Shown here one piece after another: positions 11,181 to 20,946 of a DNA stretch of 64,000 nucleotides; the first letter of the stretch is position 1, and each line of letters starts with the position of its first letter. The stretch lies in contig NW_006921541.1 of NCBI RefSeq assembly GCF_000340215.1, positions 429,876 to 493,875 on the forward strand, read 5' to 3'. Position numbers and translations under genes: made by a program. Origin of the DNA: Pseudocercospora fijiensis CIRAD86. Lineage: Eukaryota; Ascomycota; Dothideomycetes; Mycosphaerellales; Mycosphaerellaceae. The notes beneath the pieces are model-generated. The model worked only from the letters and a program-made list of their open reading frames with translations, did not search any database and was not told where the DNA came from.

Positions 11181-11987
11181 AGAATAGTGCTATTAGCTAG
11201 GGAGCGGATAACTAGCGTACTATCCCTAGAGCGACGCGAGACCCGATACTAAGCTACGCTAGAGGTTGAGACATAGGTTAATATTAATAAGTCGGCGTAT
11301 AGGTCTATATAATAGCGTATATATAATAGCGTGTATGTAAAAATTAAATAGAGTCGATAGGATAAGGCTTTATACTTCTATCTAATAGGCGCACCGACAG
11401 GGTAGTCGTAACTGCTACGAGTCTTAGAGGCCTTAGATTTAATATAAACCGCTTATTAGATACCGCCTTAAACGACGTCGTTACTAAGTCGGCTAAGCAA
11501 TACTTACTAGCAGTTACTCGAGCGCTATTCGTTCACTTTGCTTAGGAATACAACCTAGCTATAACATAACTAGAGCAAGCCTTAGTAGTACCGGGCGAAT
11601 TTAACGTGATTAATAATGCTATAGGGTAGTATTAAACCGGAGCAATGCTACTCCTACACGTATACAGAATTAAACATATACAACGCATTTTACGGTATAA
11701 TATATAGGCCTTAGGGCGTTAGGAGTAACGTAGAAGTCTAGTCGAAGTATAGTACGGTCGTTTATATTTAGTATTGATTTTCCGATTAGTTCTGACTAGT
11801 AACCGAGTCGGACGGCGAGTCGGCATACAAATTAGTATTCAAATATTATCGTAAGAGGCGCTAGTAGAGTAATATTAAGTTAGTATAATCGAACGGGATA
11901 AATCCGAGATTTTACCGAATCCGCGGGCTACGAATCGATATCGAGTCGGACCCCGACTTATACCTAACTTCGTAGTAGTAAGGGGGT

Positions 11988-14900
11988 TTGCTAAGTACTG
12001 CACCTATAGTAGAGCTAAAGAGCCTTAGTAACTTCGTATACGTCGATATACGGCAAACCTATAGTAGCTATAGCACTAGCGCCTATTATCGAAAGCTAGC
12101 TATATATATAGTAATGTCTTACTATATCGAATACAGGTTATATAACCGGCTACTTAAAAGCTCCTACGGCTATAAGCAATATAGAAACAAGTGCGAGAAA
12201 CGCGTCGTACTAAAAGAATTTGCCGAGCACGATTCTGCTACAAACAATACCGCGAAGCGAGCCCGACTTAACTTATATACGATCTAAGGTAGTAACTAGA
12301 GCGCCGAATAAGCCGACGACAGATCGATACTAGAAGGCATATAGCAAGACGTGAATAAAGAAGGCACAATAGAAGCTGTTCTAGTAACGACATTAACGCT
12401 AATAGTACTAGCGCTATAGGAAGACAAGGGAAGTATAGACAGCATTAAATAGGATAGATATCTTAAATTACCGGAATTCGATATATAGGATAGCCTAGCG
12501 GACGAAGACGAAATAGAAAGCGTATAGGCAACTGCCGCCGGAACGATAATAACGCTAGGAAGCTAGAAGTTAATAAGATTACGGCTAATACTAAAAGGCT
12601 ACTATACCGCGGATAATATCGATGTATTTACCGAATACACTAGCCGTGCCGCTAGCAAGCCTATAGCTAGGCACAGCATAATTACAGTTTAGTATAGTAG
12701 AGTGAATATAAGCGCCTAATCTATAAGCAGCGTTAAAATACGAACACAAGATACTTCGGGCGAGTACGGAACATTTAAGTTACTATTCGATATAAGCTTT
12801 ACGCAATTCTTAAAAAGAGAGAGAATATCCGGATATACAATTGCGAGGCTTTTCGAAGACGAGAGGCTAGCACTACTATACGATCTACTAAGCTAGAAAA
12901 GTATAAAGGCTATAACGTCGAAACTACGAGCCGGCGGTATACTACTATCGAGGGCATTAGGTTAAATAAAGATTCGAAAGCTATGCCTTCCGATAAGTCG
13001 AACGGGTTGCGGTAGTACGGAGCTAGTGCTGCGATACCGATCCGTTAAGAAAGCAGTAATGTTCTTAATAGGTTATAGTAGCTTTAGGAATAATCTAGTA
13101 TATAAGCTATATCGAGTATAGACGACTAACGACCTACTACGGCGAATCTACTCTAATATAGCGTTAGCAGACTAGTAGTAGGATACCTAGAGCAAGATAA
13201 ATGTAGACGGCGTAACGATCGTACCTCTAATCGTATTAACCGATAAAACGTAGATAACTAACTACTAAGGTAACTTAATAGTATACCCTATATACCTTAC
13301 TATCGGAAACCTATACGTACGAGTACGCAACGCGAATAACAGACCCGGCACGATCTTACTAGGACTACTACCGGTCGTTAAGGATAGCGATAGTTTTACT
13401 AAAAACAGTATATATTACATATCGATAGTATATATATTTCGCTCCGCTATAAAAGCGGCCGACGGCGAGGGCTAGGACATTATATACGTAGATAGCGCGA
13501 CGCGTAGGTGCTTTCTAATCTTAGTAGTAATATTAGTAGACTATAAAGAGCAAGTTACAATTACCGGAGTTAAGACAAACATACATTGCCTAAGTTGCCT
13601 AGTATACCCGATAGAACGAGAGCACCTCGATATTATAGTAGAATAGCGGTTATATAAATCTACGAAGCAGCGATATCTAAGGCAACGCAAAGGCGAATAC
13701 ATAGCGAAGGATCTATAGAACGTCTACGACATCGATTGCTTTATATAGCGCTAGAAACACGTCGATATATACTAGTCTTTAGTAGTAGACACACTATACT
13801 AGCTACTAAAAGGAGTGCTAATATACGCAATCTAATAGACTACAGACCTACTAGTAGACAAGATAAGCTATATAAAAACGAGGAGATACCGACTAGTTAC
13901 CGACTCGACCCTAAATAGGGGCCTGTCTACTAAAATAAGAAAGCTAGGGAAAACAGTAGTATAAGGGATTATCGATACGATACTAGATAGACGGTTCGCA
14001 TATATACCCGTATATACTAATCTTTGCAAGTTCTACTACTACTTAGTAGTTACTTAGTAGACAGGCTAAGAGTAGCAAAGCGTCCTACGAGTCTTATTAG
14101 TTGTATTTATACTACTACTCGAAGAGGTCCGTTAACCGTAGGCGATAAGATTTCTATGTATACTAGTAGACTTTACCGTTCTAGCGATATATAGATGCTA
14201 TAACGACGAAACAGTTAAGTATCTTAGGATAGCATTATACCGGATAAACGAATAGAAGAATGTGTTTCGCTTATATAGGGTAACAAAGGTATAGAAGAGG
14301 GCCTAGCGGGAGGCGAAGGCTACTACGCGAAGAACGAACGATTTAAATAACGACGATGCGGTTACAATAGACGAGGACGACGAAGCTAACGAGCTAATAA
14401 TAACACAAATAGAAGGGCACTTTAATATACCGAAATTCTACGGTATAATATATGCCCCGAGCTATATTAAGACGTTCGGCAATCTTCTAGACTTAAATAC
14501 TAGCCATTTCGAGTATAAATACTATAAACTACTAAAGCTTGTATTTCGGCTAATAAATAAGAAGCCTAGCTAGGAAGAAAGTGTACTAGATAGCGATACT
14601 AATAGATTAAATATATAGGCCGAAGACGATAAAGAATATATAGCAATCTCTACAAATGCTCGCACTATTAAGGAGTATACGCAATAGCTAATAATGCTAA
14701 CTATAGTACGGCTAGTAGAGGATATCCTAGGATACTAGCCCGAGAAATAGAGGAACGGAAAGAAATCGGTTAAGTAGATTACGATAAGGGAGGCTATAGC
14801 TACAATAGAAGAGAACTTAGGTCGCGACTTCTAATAAGCGATTGCGGTATTCGTACGGCAATAGGGTGCCTACGATAAGAATAGCGTATTAAGCACCGTA

Positions 14901-15695
14901 GCCGACCCTAACGATATCGTAACGGACTATATATACGTCCTAGACATAGAGATCTACTTCTACGGCAGAATCCGATACTAGAAGCCTACAGGTAAGGATA
15001 TAGAACATCCTAACGTAGTAGTAGCCGACTTCGCGAGATATATACTAAACTAGGAGGGGCTCTACGGTAATAGACGTTATAATTTTATATAGGTATAGGA
15101 ATACAACGTTAATTATATAGAAACACCTAATAAATTAGCGGTTCGATTCGGCGGTCGCCTACTAGCTTAACTAAAGTACGTAATCTCGATTAATATAGAA
15201 ATAGGAATCAAATATAGGAAGGGGCTTAGGACGAAACGGAGGCCCGTTATAGGCGTTTTTATTAAGCTTTACGACTATATTAACGACAAGAGCGAGTATA
15301 AGGATACGTATAGTCTAACGACAATCCGGCTACGGCGTCTTTTATTATACTATAGTAGACTTAAAGGGCGACGGGTATATAGCCTACTACTAGTCTATTA
15401 TATATTATACGCCGTACCCGTAGACGAAGGCGCCCCGTATAGGACTCGCTATATTAATAGTATAGTTAATTTCGAGACGTATAACACAATTTACGACGAG
15501 GAATAGAAGGATAAGGAAATGCGAGCTATAAAGGCTTACGGGCGAGTAATAAAAAGGCAACGTACTATATAGAGTATATAGAAATCGTACCTCCGAAACA
15601 TAGAGGATAATAATACTAAGGCGGCGAAGAATGATTTTATAGTTTATAGAGAACGTATAAGATAGGATGTAGCGACATATAGTAACGACAGTTAA
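11988..15695 (+). mobile_element. Plavaka-type (CMC superfamily) DNA transposase remnant
   Basis: The plus-strand frame starts with the open stretch 11988-12287 (99 codons, with FAEHDS then a Lys/Arg patch) and is followable to about 15690 through TAG/TAA stops. Diagnostic stretches: VTIVPLIVLTDKT then GNLIVYPIYLTIGNL at about 13210-13305, matching the SDKT...W/YP.YLTIGN signature of Plavaka transposases; a block near 13445-13900; GHFNIPKFYGIIYAPSYI at about 14420-14470, equivalent to the PK.H.I.HYP region; and a conserved C-terminal block to 15690. Full family size is near 1000-1200 residues, which fits. The short open stretch 13736-13918 belongs to the decayed body in a shifted frame. Terminal repeats were not found with confidence. 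Confidence 0.7.
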
Positions 15696-15729
15696 TATAA
15701 TAGTAATATACTTAAAACTATAGTACTAC

Positions 15730-16020
15730 TAGTATATTCTAGTTTAGACCGAGTCGACTAATACGACCGAGTCGACGAGTCGATAAGTATTAATATAGCA
15801 CTATACGAATAGTATAAACACTACTAACGACTACGACTATAAGCGACCTAGAGCGATCCTATATATATAAAAATTTACTACGTCGATCGCGTCGATCGCG
15901 TCGATCCTATCGATTCTAAGCGATCTAGGCGCAAGTCGGATCGCGACTCGGTCGCTTAGGATTGCTTAGGATCGCTTAGGATCGCTTAGGATCGATAGGA
16001 TCGATAGGATCGACGCGATT
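15730..16020. repeat. Palindromic GATC-rich repeat downstream of Plavaka
   Basis: CGTCGATCGCGTCGATC is repeated at 15882-15910. The reverse complement side carries four copies of GCTTAGGATC (15950-15995) and GATAGGATCGACGCGAT (about 16000-16018). The two sides can pair into a long hairpin. A second motif, CCGAGTCGAC, occurs twice near 15750. This may be the subterminal repeat region of the transposon. Confidence 0.55.
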
Positions 16021-16036
16021 AGAAAAAATGTTTTCG

Positions 16037-16115
16037 TAACGTAGTATAGGAATTAAACCTACGACCTCTTAGACCCTATCGATTATAGCGCCTTAGAGTT
16101 CTTAACGACCTAGGG
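16037..16115 (-). pseudogene. tRNA-like remnant, possible tRNA-derived SINE
   Basis: On the minus strand the segment reads AAGGCGCTATAATCG then a T-arm-like GTAGGTTTAATTCCTA, resembling a B box (GWTCRANNC) after a C-to-T change, preceded by an A-box-like TAGGTCGTTAAG. I could not pair an acceptor stem or name an anticodon. A tRNA-derived SINE or chance similarity are both possible. Confidence 0.3.
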
Positions 16116-16379
16116 TAGTACAGCTCGAGGAGCGGGGACTCTAATAGCGTACCTAGCAACTATGTCTTTTATAGCTAAGAATTATACTACTAGACTAACT
16201 AGCTAGAAGATAAAATAGATAGAAAACACTAAAAATATATACCTTTAGGATACTAGATTCTCGGCACTCCTACTAGGGATTTTAGAGACAGGCTAGGATG
16301 TCCTATCTAGACGACTCTAGTTATAAGGAGATATCTATAATCGGCTATTTAGGGGAAACGGCTCGTTAGTAGGCAACGA

Positions 16380-16925
16380 AAATAATATCGGCTCTATAGG
16401 CGAAGAGCCTAGCTCTCTTTCGAGCTCCTCCGCCTATTAGATAGAGGCTTCCTCTGCCTTAAGAGCTTATACCTCCCGATCTTCCTTTATATATAGCGAC
16501 TTGCGTAAGCGGCGGACCTTTACGCGGTACTCGAAGAGTCTCCGCGTAAGGAGGTCCTCCTCCTCTTTAGGCGCCTTAAGATCTTTAGCTATCTTTAGGC
16601 GCGCTTTCCGGATTTTTTTATACTCTATACGAGTAACTTATATATTATAGGACTAGCTATATAGGGCGTACTCGGAGTAGCGACCGGAACGAAGATCGAC
16701 CTTATAGGATTTACTAGCCTATTCGTAATAAAAGTAGCGGATTAGTATTTCGAAGCAGTCGGCGAGGATATTATTTACGATATTTTCCTTACGCTAGCGA
16801 GAAGATAAGTCCTTCGATAACTTTAGTATAATAAAGAAGTTAGAATTAGAAAGTTCCGGAATAAGGGACTATTTCGCTTAAGGAGGGGGATAGTATTACG
16901 GATCTAATTAGTTAAAGTCCTTATA
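16380..16925 (-). pseudogene. Cys-cluster/coiled-coil fungal repeat protein, RIP-degraded
   Basis: The minus-strand frame of about 180 codons reads LSKDLSSR*RKENIVNNILADCFEIL, then SKSYKVDLRSGRYSEYALYS*SYNIQV, then a long charged helical tail (LKAPKEEEDLLTRRLFEYR, LKAEEASI). Tyr residues spaced like a Zn-binding Cys cluster (SYK...GRYSEY...SYN) are probably former Cys after G-to-A change. Similar short Cys-rich plus coiled-coil proteins occur in many copies in ascomycete genomes; the function is unknown to me. Confidence 0.45.
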
Positions 16926-17743
16926 TAATCTTAGAGCGACGCTAAGACTAGAGGGCTAAGCTATCGCTCTATCTTACTAAGAGCGATAGAAGCGGTCGAG
17001 AGCGATAGCGTCGCTTACGTCGCTTACGACTATAGATAAGATATCTCCTTTATATTTAGGAACGCCGGAATACTCTTATAGCTCGAGGCGTTTAACTTAT
17101 ATTACCTACTTACTAATTAGAATTACCTTTATACTAATTATTCTATCTCCGCCTTCCGCTTATATTAGCCTCTCTAAAGAAGCCTCGGCTTATACGTAAT
17201 AAGAAGTTACCTAACGATCTATCGCGAGTAACCGTAATATACGCGTACGCGTATACGGACGATAGTAAGCGAGATATATAGAGTCGTAGGATAGATCCGA
17301 GTAGTAGGAAGGAACCGGAAGATAGGGAAGAGCTAGGAGAAATATATTTACTTAAGAGCGGTTAAACGAGTTCGTATACGCGCGCCGCGTAAGTTAGCTA
17401 GGAAATAAAGTCGCTACGAGATAGCGGATAAGCGGGATATATACGCGCGCGCTTAGCGCGTAAAGAAGGACCGGAAAGTAGAGGTTTACTAAAAGGTAAG
17501 TAAGTAAGATATCTATACCTATACTTATATATCGGACGCGCTAGACGCCTATAGGGTAGGATACTAAGGAAGGGGCTCTCCCTCTAAGGTATCTAGATAG
17601 TAGCTATATTAATTTAGTGCTCCCTTTAGTTTAGTTTAAAGTTTAGTATATATTCTTACTACTTAGCCTCTAACCCTTATAGATATTATATTATATTATA
17701 CTATATTATATTATATTTTATTACTAGTAGTAGAACTTGCTCG
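16926..17743. other. RIP-mutated DNA without identifiable content
   Basis: No frame, LTR pair or hairpin was identified. Composition matches the surrounding RIP-affected blocks (rich in TA and CG, poor in CA/TG). An ATATT-rich run lies at about 17685-17720. Confidence 0.4.
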
Positions 17744-18388
17744 TCCGAGCCTAAGTCCTACTAGACTTATTCTTCCGAGTCCTTACTAAAATTTATTAGT
17801 AAGCGTCGTTATATTCTAAATCTTAACTTTACCTTACTCCCTAACTACTTAAATTCGATCTCCTTATCCCTTTATCTTACTCTCGATTAGTATAGTCTAT
17901 AATTAATCTAGGATTATAATCTAGATTAGCTTAGCAATTTAATCTAATCTAATCTAGCTTATTCCTACTAACTAAGTAATCTAATTGAATTTAATCTAGC
18001 CCCTTTCTAAAGCAATCTAATTTAATCTAGCCCTTTCTAAAGCAGTCTAGTTTAATTCCCTCCCTCTAGAAGGGGCTAGAGGGCTAAATTAGGTAGGCTT
18101 AGTAATTTAATCTAATCTAATCTCGCCTAGTCCTACTAATTTAGCAATCTAATCTAATCTAATCTAGCCCCTATTAAAGCAATCTAATTCAATCTAATCT
18201 AGGGGTCCTAGCAATCTAATTTAATTTAGGGGGGGTCTAGATTAATTAGATTAATTATAGACTATACTGTCCGAGCCTAAGTCCTACTAGACTTATTTTT
18301 CCGAGTCCTTACTAAAATTTATTAGTAAGCGTCGTTATATTCTAAATCTCGACTTTACCTTACTCCCTAACTACTTAATCTCGATCTC
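17744..18388. repeat. AT-rich repeat unit with 120-bp terminal direct repeats and inner inverted repeat
   Basis: A ~120-bp segment beginning TCCGAGCCTAAGTCCTACTA is present at 17744-17863 and again at 18270-18388, with few differences. Between them lies a satellite of TCTAATC/CTAATCTAGC-type words, bounded by a perfect inverted repeat AGTATAGTCTATAATTAATCT (17889-17909) and its reverse complement (18248-18268). The right copy ends exactly where normal base composition resumes and overlaps the last codons of the 18375-19682 gene. It could be a small LTR-like or foldback insertion; I see no target-site duplication. Confidence 0.7.
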
Positions 18389-19682
18389 CCCTTTCACTCC
18401 CACTCCCACTACTCCCTAAAAACTTCCACTCCCCCTCGGAAAACAACCGCGTATCCCCCACCCACTCCTTCCACAGTATCGAACTCCTCTTCAACACCCC
18501 ATACCTCGAATCGAAGTCGGAGAATTTTCGTAATGCTGTGCGTTGCGGGAAGTTGTTGTTGTTGTTTTTTCGTGGGAGACGTTTGAGGTGCGTGACGAGA
18601 GTGGAGATTTCGGAAGGGATGGGGGCTGTGCCGGGTTGGAAGGTGATGTGTGGGGGGAGGGAGGTGGGGGGTCGGCGGTTATGGGTGGTGGTGGGATTTT
18701 TGTTCTTCTTCTTCTTTGGTTGGGGGTTTGGTGGTGGTGGTGGTGGGCTTGAGGGGGGTGTTTTTGGATTTGAGGATTCTGGTGGTGGTGGTGGTGTTTT
18801 GGAGTGGTCTGTGTAGATGCTGCCGGAGTCGGAGGTGTTGGAGGTGATGCTTTGGGTTGGATTTCGATTTCTTGGGATTGGTCGAGTCTTGCTTTCGTCG
18901 AAAGGGATTTGGGCGCCTGAGTCTCGTCGGGTTGGGAGGGGCATTGTTGCTGGGAGGAATCGGGATTGGCTGGGTGGTGCAGTGTCGTCGGATTTCGAAA
19001 ATAGTGCTGGGATCGTTTGCGGCGAAGGGCTTGGGATAGCAGTGGTTGGATCGATGCCGATGATACCGGGCAGTACTACGATCTTTGATGGAGCGTTTGT
19101 ATTTTTTCTTGGTGGTGGATTCGGGATCGGTTGCAGATTTGAAGGAGGTGGCTGCTGACGACTTCCCAATGGCCTGAGAGGCACGACCTCGTTTTTCTCG
19201 AAGTCTCTGGAAGAGAAGAGAAACTTGTTGTCCCATGAGAACTCTGGTCGGGGTATGACCGGATGTAGCATCAAATCTCGAGGGTTTACGAATTGCGGCA
19301 GGTTTATGTCTGGTGGTGGCACAGCCGGCCAGGTGGCGTTGGACTTGCGGTGTGTGTCTTCAGCTCTGGTCAGGGCTCTGGCAATCATCGTCTTTTGCGT
19401 GCTTTCCGGGTCGAGTTTTCTTCGCTTGTTCGGATGCATGTCATGGGTGTGTAGGTGCGGGTCTTGGAATTGCATCTGAGATTGGTGATGTATCTGGCGT
19501 TGATCGCCACTTCCATATCCAGTCGCATGGAAGCCTGCCGGCGCATACTCGAGTGCGTGTTGTCGCATGGTCCGCGTGTATGGTGTATGTTTGGTGGATG
19601 CGGACGGTTGAGTGCGAGAGGGGAGAATGATGTTGTCTGACTCGGAGGCCAAAGTGAGATTATCTAAGAATGGCTTTGTCAT
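18375..19682 (-). CDS. Hypothetical Pro-rich protein, 435 aa
   Basis: Single-exon frame with normal codon use and no TAG clusters. No known domain recognised. Visible features: a probable basic nuclear-localisation stretch NKRRKL (residues 85-90); a region around residues 120-175 (ATWPAVPPPDINLPQF, PRPEFSWDNKFLFSSRDFE) that looks conserved rather than low-complexity; a Pro-rich region at about 295-325 followed by KKKKNKN (323-329); an Asn run (373-377); and a C-terminal block LKRSSILWKEW...LFSEGEWKFL (397-422). A nuclear role is only an inference. The ATG at 19680-19682 is the first in frame. The final codons (about RGDRD-stop) fall in the flanking repeat, so the C-terminus may have been altered by insertion. 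It is divergent from the gene at 20947. Plus-strand ORFs in this interval are shadows of its Pro/Ser-rich codons. Confidence 0.7.
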   Translation of the reverse strand: MTKPFLDNLTLASESDNIILPSRTQPSASTKHTPYTRTMRQHALEYAPAGFHATGYGSGDQRQIHHQSQMQFQDPHLHTHDMHPNKRRKLDPESTQKTMIARALTRAEDTHRKSNATWPAVPPPDINLPQFVNPRDLMLHPVIPRPEFSWDNKFLFSSRDFEKNEVVPLRPLGSRQQPPPSNLQPIPNPPPRKNTNAPSKIVVLPGIIGIDPTTAIPSPSPQTIPALFSKSDDTAPPSQSRFLPATMPLPTRRDSGAQIPFDESKTRPIPRNRNPTQSITSNTSDSGSIYTDHSKTPPPPPESSNPKTPPSSPPPPPPNPQPKKKKNKNPTTTHNRRPPTSLPPHITFQPGTAPIPSEISTLVTHLKRLPRKNNNNNFPQRTALRKFSDFDSRYGVLKRSSILWKEWVGDTRLFSEGEWKFLGSSGSGSERGDRD

Positions 19683-20946
19683 GTGAAGTGAGCGCTATTC
19701 ACGTCGACGCGTGAAGCTTCTTGTCGGAGGTTGAATGAGTGCATGTGAGGAGTGGGAGTTTGTGCAAAAGGAAATATCCATCTACTCACGCACATGTGGC
19801 GCGAATGTGAAAAGTAGAGGCAAGGCAAGAGCTACACGGTCGAGGCTTCTCAAGCAGTGTCTTCTGCGAGCATGTATAGGTGTTGTCGCTGAAGTCATGG
19901 CATGTAGAAGACGGAAGACGCCGAGGGCAGCAGAAGCTTTCTGAGGACGGGATGGCGAAAGGCTGATGCCAAGACAAGGCTGTACTTGCTTAGGCTTTCG
20001 CGAAAGGCTGGGCGAGGCCACTCGCACTCCCACACACTCGCACGCTGTCGCCGAGCAATTTCGCGCTGAGCTGGAGACGATACCGCCGTGTTCTTGCCCG
20101 TGCCCGTGCCCGTGCCCGTGCCCTTACTTCTGCCCGCCCAACTTCAACTTCAACCTCACGTCGACCGGTGAAGCGCAGCACTGCAGGCCGTTGACGCCGC
20201 TCCACTTTTGCTGCCGACAGACCATACCACGGACCACGTGATGGCCTTACGCGAATAGAGCAGACGTTCTACTTCGCCTTTCCTATTGTCCTGCAAGTGC
20301 CCGAGAACGAATTTGACGGCCGGGGAACGCCGTGAGGACAGTACGGCTGCCGGAGCAGAGGATGCACTGAGCGTTGGGCCACTTTCGGAAGGCAAAGGTC
20401 GCAAGGCTGCGCAAATACGGCCGCATCCCGCTCAGCAGAATTGGCAGCGCCAGATCAGGCTGCTCTCGAATGCATGTGGTGAGTACGCTGATTTCCCCCT
20501 TCTCACGACGGCAGTGCGAGACGCTGTGTCCTTCCCCCCGCGCCGTTGTGAGGACTGACGACGGCAGCAGCAGCATCATCACCCCTCCACCGCTCCACCC
20601 CTCCACCCCTCCAAACTTTCCTATTGTCCTCATTCACCGTCGCCCGCGGACACATAGTGGTCCCAGCTTCGACCCACTCAGCGTGGACCTTCCTGCAGTA
20701 TCGTCTTCTGTCTCTTGCCCTTTCGACTTCCGCACCGCACCCGCACCCGCACCCACACCACCCACACACCTTCTGCCATTTACAATCGCCCTCTTTGACA
20801 TCTTGACCACACTCGCCACCACTCTGCCATCTACCACCTTGCCATCTTGCGCACCACCATCCGCCACCCACGTACTTTCGCTATCTTCAACCTTTGCGCA
20901 CCACCGCACCGTTGGATATCAACCACCATCTTTCCCACACATCAAA
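19683..20946. promoter_or_regulatory. Divergent intergenic/promoter region
   Basis: A 1.26-kb region between two divergent genes. It contains a hexanucleotide array of GCCCGT-type units at about 20095-20125 and pyrimidine-rich stretches (20570-20640, 20690-20900) typical of fungal core promoters and 5' leaders. A GTGAGT-type donor near 20479 could start a 5'-UTR intron of the downstream gene. An open frame 20374-21078 crosses the true start and the intron and is not a separate gene. Confidence 0.5.

Noticed and set aside
18538..19640. Several plus-strand Gly/Val-rich ORFs
   Set aside because: They are antisense of the Pro/Ser-rich 435-aa protein, overlap each other in different frames and have no coherent start.
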